NCBI GenBank assembly: GCA_003996215.1
Contig: QJPP01001705.1
Coordinates: 1-64,000 of the forward strand
Length of the DNA: 64,000 nucleotides
Reading direction: 5' to 3'
Source: Jaltomata sinuosa
Taxonomy: Eukaryota; Streptophyta; Magnoliopsida; Solanales; Solanaceae
The notes below the pieces were generated by a model that worked only from the letters and a program-made list of their open reading frames with translations, did no database searches and had not been told where the DNA came from. Shown here piece by piece: positions 10,720 to 23,421 of the stretch. The position numbers and the translations under genes were made by a program. Every line of letters begins with the position of its first letter. Within the stretch, counting starts at the first letter, position 1.

Positions 10720-11915
10720 CTATACCCTCAAAAGACTGGCCGCTAAGCCCTGATGGCTGCTCTGACCCTGCTCGAACTGGGTACTACCGAAAGTCTGAAG
10801 GGAAGCCTGAACCGGTCGGCTGGACTGACCCTGGTACTGCTGTGGATGATAACTCCGGCTCCACTGGCCAGGACCTCTACCACCATATCTGGAACCACTG
10901 TAGACACCCTGATGCCAAGGCCTCTTATCTCTGGACCCCTGATCATGTCGCTGTAAGTCCTCCACAGTGCGGGCATAGTCTACGATAGCCTGAAATGACC
11001 GACCACTGGCGATCAATATCTCAGCTGGCTGCCTGATCTCTGGCCTCAAACCCCATACAAATCTGCGAATCCTATCTGCCTCGGTAGGAATGATCATAGC
11101 TCCAAACGGTGCTAGCTGATGAAAACGGGTCTCATACTCCGAGATAGTCGTAGATCCCTGCATAAGGTGAGTAAATTGCTCCCTACGACGCTCACGATCA
11201 CTCTAAGGCAGGAACTTGGCCATAAAGGCCTCATCAAACTCAGACCAGGTCAAAGGAGGTGAAGATGGTGGTCTACAAGCAACATGAGCCCTCTACCATA
11301 ACTTCGCTGGCCCCCTAACTGATAGGTAGTATAACCAACCCCGTGAGTCTCCAACAAACCCAAATGATGCAACATCTCCTCACAGGTAGTAATAAAGTCA
11401 TGTGGATCTTGTCCAGAAGTACCAGCAAACCTTGGAGGTGCTAACCTCAAAAACCTACCCAACGCCTTCTGCTCTGACTCTGTCATAGCTGGGCGAGGAG
11501 CAAGAGGCTGTGCAACAGACGGGACCGGAATAACCTCCGCACGGGGAGCCATAGTAGCCGGCTGCGCTCCTAAGCTCTGTGCACCCAGGGCTTCCCCCTG
11601 AGCGGATGTCTGCGCTACCTCAGAAGACCGCTCTCCAATCACACCCAAAAGTTGTAATAGTAATCCCCGAATATCTGGAGACTGAGCTGCGGCTGGAGCT
11701 GGTACATAAGTGGGCACTGGAGCTGGTACTGGAGCTGGTGCTGTAGCTGGTGGTGGAGCTGGTGGTACCCGAGCTGCCCCCTGATCCACATGCTGCTCGG
11801 GCTCTATCTCCACCCTAGCAGCTCTAGCAGGTGCCACTGATCGAGGGCGTCCTCGACCCTTAGCTGGAGTGGGAGGCTCATCTCCGCGTGATGCCGATGA
11901 TCTCGTACGAACCAT
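10720..11915 (-). pseudogene. Gypsy gag (retrotransposon gag domain)
   Basis: It starts at ATG 11915-11913 with a basic, proline/alanine-rich N terminus (MVRTRSSASRGDEPPTPAKG). The capsid region follows: RFLRLAPPRFAGTSGQDPHDF, then TTCEEMLHHLGLLE and YQLGG. A frameshift near 11290 and a TAG in KFLP*SDRER near 11205 break the frame. It resumes at 11163 with MQGSTTISEYETRFHQLAPF and RRFVWGLRPEIRQ. The order gag-protease-RT on the minus strand is normal for Ty3/gypsy. The leader and PBS lie immediately upstream. Confidence 0.88.
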
Positions 11916-12112
11916 CTGCGGAAGAATGAAGTAGAATAAATGAGATCTCCAGAAACTTCAAGGGTTCTACGCACGACACAGAAGCAATGAAAGAGTCAAA
12001 TTCCTAAAATGCCACTGTAGCCTCCCAAAGATTGAGTACGGACGTCTCCGCCCTGATCCGCAGGACTCTACTAGACATTGGCTCCTATACCGATGACACC
12101 GGTGAACCTAAA

Positions 12113-12124
12113 GCTCTGATACCA
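12113..12124 (-). promoter_or_regulatory. Primer-binding site, tRNA-Met type, of the gypsy element
   Basis: The plus strand reads GCTCTGATACCA, whose complement TGGTATCAGAGC matches the 3' end of plant initiator tRNA-Met. It lies 3 bp from the LTR edge, as expected. Confidence 0.9.
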
Positions 12125-12127
12125 AGC

Positions 12128-15100
12128 TGTCACGACCCGATTTCTCGGTCATGATGGCACCTACAACCCCCAGTAGGTGAACCAATCCCCGTAGCCCAGG
12201 ACAGTTAGTAATGGGCTACTATCTAACAAATAAGGGACAAGACGAAGAGAATAGATAACAGGGATATAAATATATACATATACGGAAACTAAACCAAACC
12301 CCAAGACCTGGTATCATAGTATAGAGCCAAAACTACATACATGGAGTGCAAACAATCCAAAATAATATATACAGATGTCTCTGAATGGTAATAGAGTACA
12401 TAAAGCAAAAGATAAACTAAAGCTAAGCTCCGATCGCCAAGAGCTCACCCTCAGTCTGAAGTAGTCCCCAACAGATCTCTAAGCACGAATCACAGCGATC
12501 TAACGGCAATGGCCCACGCTAGGATCTGCACCCAAAGATGCAGGGGGGTAAGGTGAGCACCAAATGCGAAGCATAAGGTACCCAGTAGGTATCATAGACC
12601 GACTGGGCACATATAAGATAAAAGCGTAGTAACAGACAGAATAGAAGCAAGCAGTCACAGAAATCAACGAAAGGTACACAGGAACTAGCCCAGAGGGAAA
12701 TCAACTGAACCACATGTGAGGCTAGTAAGCAGAATATACACACCATAGGCACAGGTGAAAGTAAGAAATAACGCACCTGGGGTCCTTGCAACAACAGTGT
12801 ATACAAAATAAGTTTACAAAATGGACGGTATACCGGTAACCTCAAGTGTAAGAAGAAGAGAGAAAGAGTAATGATAGACATGCTTAGAGACATGAATCAA
12901 GCCCAACTAATCATATCAATCTCAAATCCAGCAACTAACAGTCTAGCAGTAACCAATTTCATAATTAACCGTAATAGGGAACAATTCTACAAGTAAATAG
13001 AAAGAGTTTACCTACAGGCCCCCGGCCGCCCATACAACCGAGGAACACAAACAAGTGAAAACAAACCCTCCGGCATCCCATACTACCGGAGCGTACAATC
13101 AACAAATAACAAACAAGGGTGGAACCTCAAACAATGAATGATATGATGCATGAAGATCTCAAGTGAAATGGTATCTCTGTATGTACCTCCTCCGGTGCCG
13201 ATCGGGCCCAGCAGGTAGGTTCCATGGAAGGACACTGCCCGTATACCTCTACTCCACCGTATATCCCTCATCCGGCACACGCAGCCCGCAGCCCCTGGCC
13301 CGGATGGCAAGGTCTATGGAGGTCCCTGACCCCATACTAAAACTCAGTATCAAACATGTCGTCCGAAAGCAAGTCCGGGTTCAAGATAGAGACCCAGTCT
13401 CGAATATGCATGCCCAGACCCTGTCCAGGACTAAAGTAGTAGGAAAATATCTCAAAAACCCCTCCAATGGTGCCCGGGCATAACCGGGTCTAAACAATAG
13501 AAAGTCATCTCAGGTGCTCGGTCCGACCGAGGCTAAAATCATCTCAAGTAGCAAGAAAACCCTACTAGCACCCCGGCCCTGCCGAGTCTAGCGTTAATCG
13601 TAAAACTGGTATTTTAAAACATAATTTTACTCCTTTTACCCAGGAATATTCACAAGTTAAACCAACCATTTCCAAATCATTTCCATCAAAAATAGGCCCC
13701 CGGGGCCATGCAAGGTTTAGAAAATAGTGCTAGTAGGCCCGAAGCCAAAACCATAGTAAAACATGGATAAAACCTCTTTATATGCATGGAAATGGTATGA
13801 TCACACACAATAGCTGCCCAGCAGCTCACAATCAACCTATCGACCATGCACAGGCCCACAGCTACTCAGCAAGCATAACCAGCCTAGAAGGATAATTCTA
13901 TGCCCGGGACTCGCGGACATTTCCAAAATCCCACCTTCTATGTTCCAGAGTCAACAAGGCCTCACAGGACCACAAGGGTAAATAAAATATATCGGCAAGT
14001 ACTACAAGCAACGGAGGAACAAAAGTAGGCGGACATGAACAAAGCGGTCGAGGTCTGTGGTACTAACCTAATAAACCAACCCAAGGATGCCCATTAATAC
14101 AATTTTATCCTATATATGCAGAGTCTAGGGAAAATAAATCGTAACCTACCTGTCGTCCAATGACAAGCTGCTAGAACGACGATGTCCACGCTCGAACCGC
14201 TCCGAGAAACTCCGAAATGAAATCAAACTCGAAATTAGGCTTGAATAACTTGACGTCGATAATTGATTTTCTTTTCGGTGATCCAATAAATTATCAAGAT
14301 CTTGCTTATTGGAATCAACTTTTAACGTGACAAATGAATGATATACTGTGGCAATTTTTGCACCAAAATTACGTTCCAAAGAAGTATTATGTAAGTTTGG
14401 CAGCAATTAACATTGTAATTTTGTTCAAATGATTTAAGTGAATAGGCAGCAATTAACATTGTAATTTTGTTGAAATGATTAAAGTGAATGGGACACTTGG
14501 CAGCCTACCATGTATGAAATATTGTGTGCCCCCCCCCCTTCCACTTCCACGTGGAAGTGGGGTTGTTTAACACCTCATCACCTACTCCGTTATATAAATA
14601 TTCGGGTATTGCATAAATTCGTGGTATAAAAAATATAACTTTTTAAATATGCCATAATTCATAGAAAATTATTTCAAATAAAACCTACTATGTTATAATA
14701 ATAATTTTCAACATAACTAAATTTACTATCTCCGTTAAAATATTACAATGTATAAAAACCTTATAAAATAAATACATATACAATTATATCGTAACAAAAA
14801 TATTTTTCATAAACCTTTAAAATATTTTGAAAAGGTAATAATAATATAACTTTTTACCAAATCCAACTTTCAAATAAAATATTTTCGAATACACGCGATG
14901 TTAATAAATTCTCAAACTTAGGCTCGCAATTCACCAACGCACGATTTTGATACTCAAGAACTCTCTTGGAACCCTCCCTTATGTTTTCTCATTGTTTCAG
15001 AACTGAAATGGCGTTTTAAAACGTGAAGTTGAGGCATTAAATCGATTTTGACCCGACCCGGTTCGCGACCCGGTTCGCAACCCAGTTTCTGCCAGACAGT

Positions 15101-15393
15101 CCGCGGTAAAACAGTCATAACTGTTTACTCCAAGATCAGTTGGACGTGAGGTTTTGTGCATTGGAAACTAGACTCGTAGACCTTCGATTTGGTATTTTGG
15201 GGGACTTCTAACTCTTTATATATTGAGAGAAAAGCTCTGAGACATTTTACCCAAAGTTCAGAAAATTTATTAAAGAACTTACGATAACTTTTGCCGACTT
15301 GCTTGACTTCAAAACTTATAATGCAACCAAACAAATGGACCCGACACTGAAATACCAGTCCTGACGAGCCTTAAGTGACTTGGGGCCGCTACA
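12128..15393 (-). mobile_element. 5' LTR of the gypsy element (Del/Tekay-like, about 3.3 kb)
   Basis: On the plus strand it runs from TGTCACGACCCG, next to the PBS, to CTTGGGGCCGCTACA. The element would therefore start TGTAGCGGCCCC on its own strand. The inner end is secure because of the PBS. The outer end is inferred from the TG/CA rule and the change in sequence character at 15394. The leader between the PBS and gag resembles that at 38031-38188, so the two elements are related. No host gene is visible inside. Confidence 0.75.
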
Positions 15394-17459
15394 AACAAGC
15401 TCTAACGGTTCAAGGAAAACGTATACGTGGAAATAACCGGAAGGGTCATTACATCGGCTTGGTTTATATGGAAAGACTTATGGTATTTTGAAATACTCCT
15501 TGAATAGACTTGAAGGAATTTAATCTTATAACAGCAAAAATGATTGAAAATGGAATATGACATTTGAAAAAATAAGATGAGGGTATCTATTTCGATTTGA
15601 AAGGCTAAGGATTCATCTTCAGGAAGTGCGACTTGAATTTAAAATGATGTGATTACTTGGGTGTTGTTCAGGTTATGATGATACTATCATGTGTTTTTAA
15701 GATAGTTTGTAAACTACTGAGTATGCTTAGAGAAAGAAGTCTACAAATATTCGGGTCAAGTGTTGTGATAAATTTCATAGTGATTTCGAGTTTGATAACT
15801 AATAAGGTTCAGATTTTAAATGATGGATATGATCACATCAGTGATAAAATGATTGGTGATGTACTAAGGCGTGTGATATTATAGCATCAATAAGTGAATG
15901 GATTGATGTTGATAAGAAAAGTTGTCTACATGGTTTGAATAAGAATTCATGCTTTTTGTGGTAAGGCTATATTTGTGATAGTGGATTATATTAGGGTATG
16001 AATTTGTAAGATAAGGATGATTGAGAATGACAGTTATAGAGGACTTGGAAGGACTTATGCACGAAAGAGCACATGGATTGCAGAATTTATTACTTTAAAA
16101 TTTTAAAGAGCATAATAAAGTATTACACTCAAAGAATTTGATTTACAATATGAGGTAGTAGGCCATGATCCTTTAGTAGAAGAATATAGAATAGCGAATG
16201 AGAGAAGGGAAGAAACAAGAGGTTTGTATATTGGAGAGTTTCAAGTATTCAGAATTGTTTCATTGGTATGAGTTGAGAGATCGAAATCCTAGCATCATTG
16301 CGTGATCGGTACAAGTTGAGAAATATGAGACATCATATATGGTCCTTGGTACTAAGTTAAAGATTTGTGTGGATTGCAGCCTGTGAGCTCAGGAACAACA
16401 ACACGAGTTGGAATATTAGTTAATGAAAGGTAGAGTGGCTTAGGCATAGATTATGAAGGACTTAGTAGTGGCTCTTCTGCAAACTTGATTTTAATTTTGG
16501 TTTTGATTGACAATCAGTGACATGTGGGTGATTTTGCATCTCTATGTTGAGTTAGATTGTTTGCATTTCGTCAGGTGGCTTGTAGGTATATTATCAAAAA
16601 GACTTGTGGTTCTAAAGGTTGATTGAGGATTTCAGATGGAATTGATACTACCTCACCGATATAAACTATATATATTAGCACGATGAGTTACTTAGACTTT
16701 TGGCGAGGTATAAAGGTATTGCTTATGGTATAAAAAAGTTGTTGGGGTGATCATTGGTTTTTTTCAAGTTTTGGCATGAGACTACAATTATTGGAATAGT
16801 GGTTGAAGCATAATATTTAAAGATTTATATGGAATTGATATTGATTTTTGACTCAGTAGCTTTAGCTAAATGAAATAGTACTATCAGACTTGGAATTGAT
16901 GCTATTAGCCTTGGATAAGGCCAACTTTTGATAGAAAATGCTTAGAATGGGCTCAGAAGAGTAGAAATTCCTTTTTGAGAAAATGAAAAGTCATAACTCA
17001 AAGTTTTGGAGAGTGGTAATGTGTTTTCTAATGGTATTTTGTACTAATGACGATTTTGAAAGTGTGAATGGAGGATTTGTAAGTACATAATTTTTATTCG
17101 TACAGATTTGACACTAGATTTATAATTATCAGATTATGGTGACTATGTCGGGTTTGGTGAATTGAGTATGTTTAGAAGTATGGTTATGATCAACTCAGTT
17201 ACTGTATGCAGAAGTAATTCAAAAGTATAAAAATCAGATATTTGGAGAAGTTTTAATTTTGAATACTAGAGATATAGCTTTAAGAGTCAAAACAAAGGAA
17301 GATACTGATAGTTATGGTAAACCAGCGGTACTACATATGTAATCTTTGCTCGAAAGTGTTTGTATGAGGTTTACTATGGGTATTTTCAGTTGCTCGATAG
17401 TCTTGATACTTTCCTTACTCTTACATTCGAGGATAAACGTGTATTTTAGTGGTGGATAA
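15394..17459 (+). mobile_element. Decayed sequence, probably the 3' internal end of a gypsy element
   Basis: No coding sequence is readable over about 2 kb of AT-rich DNA. The last 40 bp, TTCGAGGATAAACGTGTATT then a G-rich TAGTGGTGGATAA, resembles the stop and polypurine region that precedes 3' LTRs of plant gypsy elements. An LTR starts right after it. The assignment rests on that end only; the rest is unidentified. Confidence 0.4.
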
Positions 17460-20351
17460 TGTAATAATCCTCATAGTGATTTCTAACTTTTGGTATATTT
17501 TGACTATTTTAACCCTCTTTATAGTTGTATTATGGTGTTTGTGATTTACGAGAAATAGGGACCAAGGTAGTTGACTGAGAATTATGCAAGTTTCTCATTT
17601 TAAAAGATTGAAAAGCTGATATGGTTGACTTTAATCAACATCCATAAAGTTGAGCTCGTATCAAAATTATGTCAGTGCCATCAACTCTCGAACGTTAATT
17701 TTGGGTTAGTAGGACTATTGATTCGGGTTCGGAGATATTTGGATGAGTTTTGAAAAAGTTTTTGAGTTTTTGGAAGTTGAAAACTTAAGAGAGTTGACTA
17801 AAGTCAACATTCGAGGTTAAAAAGGTCATTTTTGAGTTTTAACAATTTCACTAGGTCCGAAGGATCACTTTTAGTCTAGTTGAAGGTTTGATTCGATTCC
17901 TGAGGCTTTGCAATGAGTTTTGAGTCATTATTTGGAAATTTAAAAGTTTTTAAGTTAAGAGTTGACTTCGATCAATATTTGATCAAGATAATCTCGTTTT
18001 GGTGTTTTGATAATTTCATGAGGTCTGAAATATATTTTACAACTTATTTGCACTACTGATTTGTGTCTGAAAGGTCTCGGACGAATTTTGGGTACTCGTT
18101 CGGAGTTTGAAAGTTTATAATCATTGAGTTTTAGTAGTGTCACCTGAAGAAAATGAGCTCTATTTGGTGTCTGGATAGTATCATTAGATTCATATTAAAA
18201 TTTCAAAACCAACGCAAAGAGAATCGTTGCATCTCGTGTCCGTATAAATAAGTTATGTCATTTTTAGTGAAACATAGCATTGTTGGTGATGGTGTACCGC
18301 AGGTGTGGAAGAGGGCCGCACCAGAGGACCTGCAGGTGCACAAATGGGTCCGCAGGTGTGGTGGGGTTGCTGGTGCACAACTTGGGGAGCTGGTGCAGAG
18401 CCTCCGTTGTGAGAAATATCCGCCGTTGCGAAAATCGTTGAGTTTAAGTCACTAATCGCACCTATTTCGTATTTTTGACATTTTGGGACCTAAAAAAATC
18501 CGATTGAGGTGATTTTTAATGCGCTTTTCTCGTATGATCATTGGGTATGTGCTTCTAACCTCCTTTTACTCATTTTTCAAGTATATACATTTTGTTTTTC
18601 ATGATTTTGATTCACAAGTTGAGATTTGAAACTCCAAAGTTTGTGAAATAAAAACTACATGATTTAATGATCAATTTGTGATAGGTTTTTGTTGACATTT
18701 TGGAAACTGAAGTCCTTTTAGTATGAGTAAACTAATTTTGGCATAAATTTATCAAATTTTCTTGTTTTAAATTGCGTTTGAACTTGAAAATTTGGTTTTT
18801 TTTGGTAAAGTTAAAGTTTTATAAATTGATGGTTTCAAGCTCGATTTTAGTCCTGTTTTTGATAAAAAAATTTATTTGAACTTCTTAAACTTTGGGTAAA
18901 CTAATTTTCTAATAAATTTTTGATTTTGCACTTTTGGGCTTGGAGTTGACTTTTTGGACCCAGTTTAGAAGCTTGGCAATATGGGTATTATTGAATTCGT
19001 GTTTACGCATAGAACTTATTTTTGATAGAGTAATTGCATTCGGAGGCTCTTCTTAATGAAAAGGCTCAGGTGTGACCTTGTAGAGTTTGTTGTTTGACTT
19101 TTAAGTAGGTTATGGGTTAACTTTTTTTAGACTTTGCTTGGGTGAAAACTTATTGTGTAAAGCATACTATGGGTTGGGTGAAATTGTGAATTTAAGTACT
19201 AAATGAGTAGAATAATCGTTGTGATGCCCAAATTGGGGCTATACTGTATTGGGGGATAAGGAACTTATATTCCTGGATTGATATTGAGACTTTCAGCATG
19301 TGTTCATGAGTTGATTGATATCTTGAGATTTCGTATTCTTGTATTATGGTTGTATCATTCTATCATAGTGATCATACATATGCATTCATCTCATGGATCA
19401 TTGATTGTACTATTGAAAACATTGAATTTGAAAGAAAATGGATAATTTTTTATATAAAACCCGATTCGATGCGACATTCTGGATGGAGATTTACTTTTAT
19501 AAACCTGATCTGATGCGACATTCTGAATGGAGATTCACTTTTATAAACTCAATCCAATGCGATATTTCAGATGAGGTTGATACTGGTTGCATCCGAGATA
19601 AAATTTTGGGTAGAGTATATGAACTTCGCGAGTTCCCTATGGTTCCCACCTTCCAACATAGACTAAAAAGGGAGTGGAGTGTATGCCGGTAGGCATGACC
19701 ATTCCATTTTATTTCATATCATCGAATTGCATTATCATTTGAATTATTATTTTGATTGAGATATATCGTGTTATTATTGATATTGAACACCTATATCGTG
19801 TTATTATTGATATTGAACACCTGAGACTTTTCTGCGTGTAAGGTTATTTTAGTATTCTTTATTCGATATAGTAACTGCTTAAGCTCAGTCGCCTATGATG
19901 CCTACTGAGTACAAGTGGACCGTACTCACCCCTACTTTCCTGCATTCCTCTAATGCAGATTCAGGTACAAGTGGACCCCGCAATTAGTGTTTGTGCTTTT
20001 TTATATCTTTGAAGCTGTGGTGAGCTCTTGTATTCGGAGACTGTCCTGGCTTCCTCTACTACTTATCTTTGTTCTCTTTACTTTCTCAGACAGTGTTGTA
20101 GTATTTGGTTAGGATATTTTGTACTTAGAGTCACTCTTGTATTCGTGACAGCTGAGTCTTGGGATGTTGTTGGAGTCTACTATTTGATTTCATTTTGATT
20201 ATCTTTGAATTGAGTTTTTATTGGTTATTCATCGTGTTATTCCGCTAATTTTCTTATTTTGAGTGGCTTGCATTTATTGAGTTAGGCTTACCTCCATGGT
20301 TGGGTTGGGGTAGGTGCCATCACAATCCTTGTGGGATTTTGGATCGTGACA
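17460..20351 (+). mobile_element. Gypsy-type LTR (about 2.9 kb), 3' or solo
   Basis: It begins TGTAATAATCCTCATAGTG after a degenerate polypurine tract and ends TTTTGGATCGTGACA. The end is related to that of the LTR finishing at 45417 (CTGGATCGTGACA). No PBS follows, so this is a 3' or solo LTR in plus orientation. It contains a three-copy 43-bp repeat. Confidence 0.65.
19458..19590 (+). repeat. Short tandem repeat, 43-44-bp unit, three copies
   Basis: Units begin near 19458, 19501 and 19545 with AAACCCGATTCGATGCGACA or variants and contain TGGAGATTTACTTTTATA. The third copy is diverged. It lies inside the LTR. Confidence 0.7.
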
Positions 20352-21229
20352 ACTACAAATTAGCTAAATTCTAAAAAGCTAATAATACAAAACTTAGATA
20401 CTCGTAAAATCAATCCGTTTTAAGAAATTACAGATAAGGGTAAAAATAAAAGGGTATATATTATATTTTTAGCGGGTTGGATCAAGTGGAGTGGATCATT
20501 AAATGATTTAAATGAATATCTTTTTATCTTTTAGAATTTTAGTTTTGAATAAAAAAATTATTTTAAAAAATTTTAATGAAAAAAATAATTAAATAAGTTG
20601 AGGGACTTTGTAACTAAAACACATATAGTTGAGTGACTTTTGACATAAAAATCAAAGTTGAGTGACTTTCTGATATAAGAGTCTTAAGTTGAGTGACTTA
20701 TGAAGTAAAAATTAAAGTTGAGTGACTTTCTGAAATAAGAATCCTTAGTTGAGTGACTATTTGAGATAGTAACACATGTTATATCCTGTTTGACATATTC
20801 TCATCATATTGAATTAATTTGATATATTTAATTTCAACCTTAGATAGTGTGATATGATGAGCCGGTAAATATGATTTATTTGACTTTAACTTATATATAA
20901 CGGAGAATTATGAATTCGATAATTGTGAGAACTTATACAAGTTCTTGGGAATAGCAATGATATTCATCCTGTTAAACGAATTGAGAAGGTAGCACATACA
21001 TGAGTTTTAAAATTTAATGGTTGGTACAAAAGATAAAGGGTATAGTCAAACGGTAATGAGTAAAATTCTGCATTGTATATAATCATATGTAATTAATTTT
21101 AATTTGATTTTTATTAAATAACGAGTGGTTTACTTTTAATGTTTTTGATTCAAAATCATATTCTTACTGCTTCAAAAGAAGAGGTCAGCATATACATATG
21201 TGACTGATAATGACTATAATAATAACTAG
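20352..21229. other. Intergenic sequence with a short GTTGAGTGAC repeat
   Basis: No gene is visible. At 20595-20760 the phrase AGTTGAGTGACTTTTG or close variants recurs about five times, separated by 20-30 bp of AT-rich spacer containing AAATAAGA or CATAAAAATC. The same phrase appears upstream of the second GT47 gene (29330-29401), so it probably belongs to a dispersed repeat. Confidence 0.5.
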
Positions 21230-21231
21230 TA

Positions 21232-21481
21232 CTCCCTCCGTTTCAATTTGTTTGACCTATTTTCTATTTTAATCCGTTTCAAAAAAAATGATCCTTTCCC
21301 TTTTTAGTAACTTTTTAATTTCAATTTTTCACATTGCATGTTTAAGACCAAAAAATTAAAGGACATTTTAGTACATTCCACATATCTTTAATTTAAGATC
21401 ACAAGATTCAAAGTCTTCTTTATTTTCTTAAATTTCGTACCAAGTCAAAATAGGTCAATCAATTTGAAACGAAGGAAATAG
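21232..21481. mobile_element. Stowaway-like MITE (about 250 bp)
   Basis: The left end CTCCCTCCGTTTCAATTTG and right end CAATTTGAAACGAAGGAAATAG are inverted repeats. TA dinucleotides flank it on both sides (21230-21231 and 21482-21483), the Tc1/mariner target-site duplication. It has no coding capacity. Confidence 0.85.
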
Positions 21482-22116
21482 TACTATAAGTATCAAATAA
21501 TGCATAATTGATGTACTTATATATAATAAATATTCTAGAAGAGGCCCACGAGCCCGCTCTCATTTGGGAGTGCGCAATATGTTTATTATTGGAGAAAATC
21601 TCAAATAATAAATTTGAGCTCATATTACTGCTTTTATTCTAATTTTTGTCATATAATTGAAATTTTAAGATTCAAATTTTAAAATTTTAACCATGAATTC
21701 AAAAATAAAATTTATATTATATTTTAAAATTATATTAAAAGAAATTATAAATCACAAGAATTAGTAATATTAAGTATTTAAAAGACATAAAAAATTCTGA
21801 TAAATTTAAATTGACCTTAAAATTTTAATTGTGTCACGTGTTTATGCGAAAAAGCCATTGTAGCTGTACCTGTACGTGCCACTTACGGAATATCTCCAAA
21901 AGACGGTGGGCATATTTGTCCGAACACGTCACCCAACTTAAACTTAGATTCATTAATCAAAGCCTACTCATATACCCCCTTTTCTCTTTTCTTTTTCACT
22001 TTACTGCTGTCATTAGTGGAAAAAAAGAAAAAAGAAGAGGTAAAATAGCTCAAGAAAATACAAAAGGAAAGCTGAACAGATACCCCCATTAATCAGCTAT
22101 GATGATTCCATACTAA

Positions 22117-22482
22117 GTGAGCGTTTGGCCATGAGATTTTTTTATTATTTTTTGAAAAATTATTTCATCTTTTTTTGAAAATAGTGTTTGGTCATAAAAA
22201 TTTCAAATACAATTTTAGAGTTGTATTTGGAAAAAAGTGTTTTCACTTTTTTCTAATTCACTTTTTTCATATTTTAAATTATTTTTTTTTGAAAAAATCC
22301 TAACTTTTTTATTTTTATAAAATAACTTCATTTAAATTATATTTTATATTTTTTTAAAAATAAATATTTAAGATTTAAATAATTATTATAAAAGTTAAAG
22401 GCCAAACATAACTCTAACTTCAACTTTGAAAATTCAAAAAAAGTTTGAACCTTTTTTTTTATATTTATGGCCAAACGGGGGT
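22117..22482. mobile_element. MITE with GCGTTTGGCCATGA / TATGGCCAAACG ends
   Basis: AT-rich, about 365 bp, bounded by inverted repeats GCGTTTGGCCATGA (from 22121) and TATGGCCAAACGGGGG (to about 22482). The right terminus has diverged (GGGGG instead of CCT). A clear target duplication is not seen, so the superfamily (hAT or PIF/Harbinger) is undecided. Closely related to the element at 28411-28676. Confidence 0.65.
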
Positions 22483-23421
22483 TAAAAGAATCTTATTTTA
22501 CTGTATATTGACTATGCATATTCAATATTAGGTCTCATTTGGGTGTCTGATGTATCATGTATGAAATGTTACAACTGGTCAACTCAATCGAAAACCAACT
22601 TTTCCAACTAGTTTACCAGATGATGAAGCTGCTCAATCTGTTGGATTTTTATCCTCTTTCGTTCTTTTTGTTGAGTAAACTAAGTAGCCAAACGTGTCCT
22701 TAGCAGCTGAAGGAGTTCTTTGTCGACTTTTGATCTGGTAATTGTAGCTAACAGTATGTTTGCAGTTCATTTACTGGTGTATGTATAGTTGGGTTTCATA
22801 TTATAGTGGAGGGGATTACACAACACTTACTAACAAAGTGAAAGTTCAGACTAGGTAGCCAACCAACTGCCAACCAACTAAGCTACTAAGATTCCCCTTT
22901 TGTTGGGGGATTAATTTGAATTGTTTTTTCTGGTTTGGTGATTTGGATGATGCTACTCTTATTATTTTCGGTGTTTCCTGTTTCTGTTTCTTTGTTATTG
23001 ACCAAACAGCTCTTGTATTTCTTAGTGTGTGTGTTTTTACTGGTTGATTAATTTAGAAACAAAGCGAAAATTATGGCTCTTGATGGTGAAAACTTCAGCT
23101 TGAGCTTTAGTTCAAGTTGATAATTGTTCTTGTTAAGGAGGTACAACTGTTTGAAGGAATGGTGCGGCGTCGATGCAGAGTTGTGTCAGCTGTAGATATA
23201 GACTAGGCCAAGGAATGGACTTCTTCTCTTACACTTTCAAGATCTGATTTTCTTTAATATAATTACCTCTTTGTACTGGTGGTCTTTTATTGTGTTATTC
23301 AAGTACTGAGTTATTGTGAAATAGATAGAAAAATTAATACTATGTGGCAATACTGAATTCGGGATTTGAAAATTATCCAGGGACAGTACTTTGCTTACTT
23401 CTATCAGGGTGCTGCTTCAAC
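22483..23421 (+). promoter_or_regulatory. Upstream region and probable leader of the first GT47 gene
   Basis: No separate gene is seen. A CCAG|GG acceptor-like site at 23377-23382 matches the one at the same place before the second paralogue (29518-29523), which suggests an intron in the 5' leader that ends about 40 bp before the start codon. Promoter elements could not be assigned with confidence. Confidence 0.35.

Noticed and set aside
18255..18455. 66-residue ORF inside the gypsy LTR
   Set aside because: Short, no recognisable domain, lies wholly in an LTR with CTGCAGGTGCAC-type repeats.
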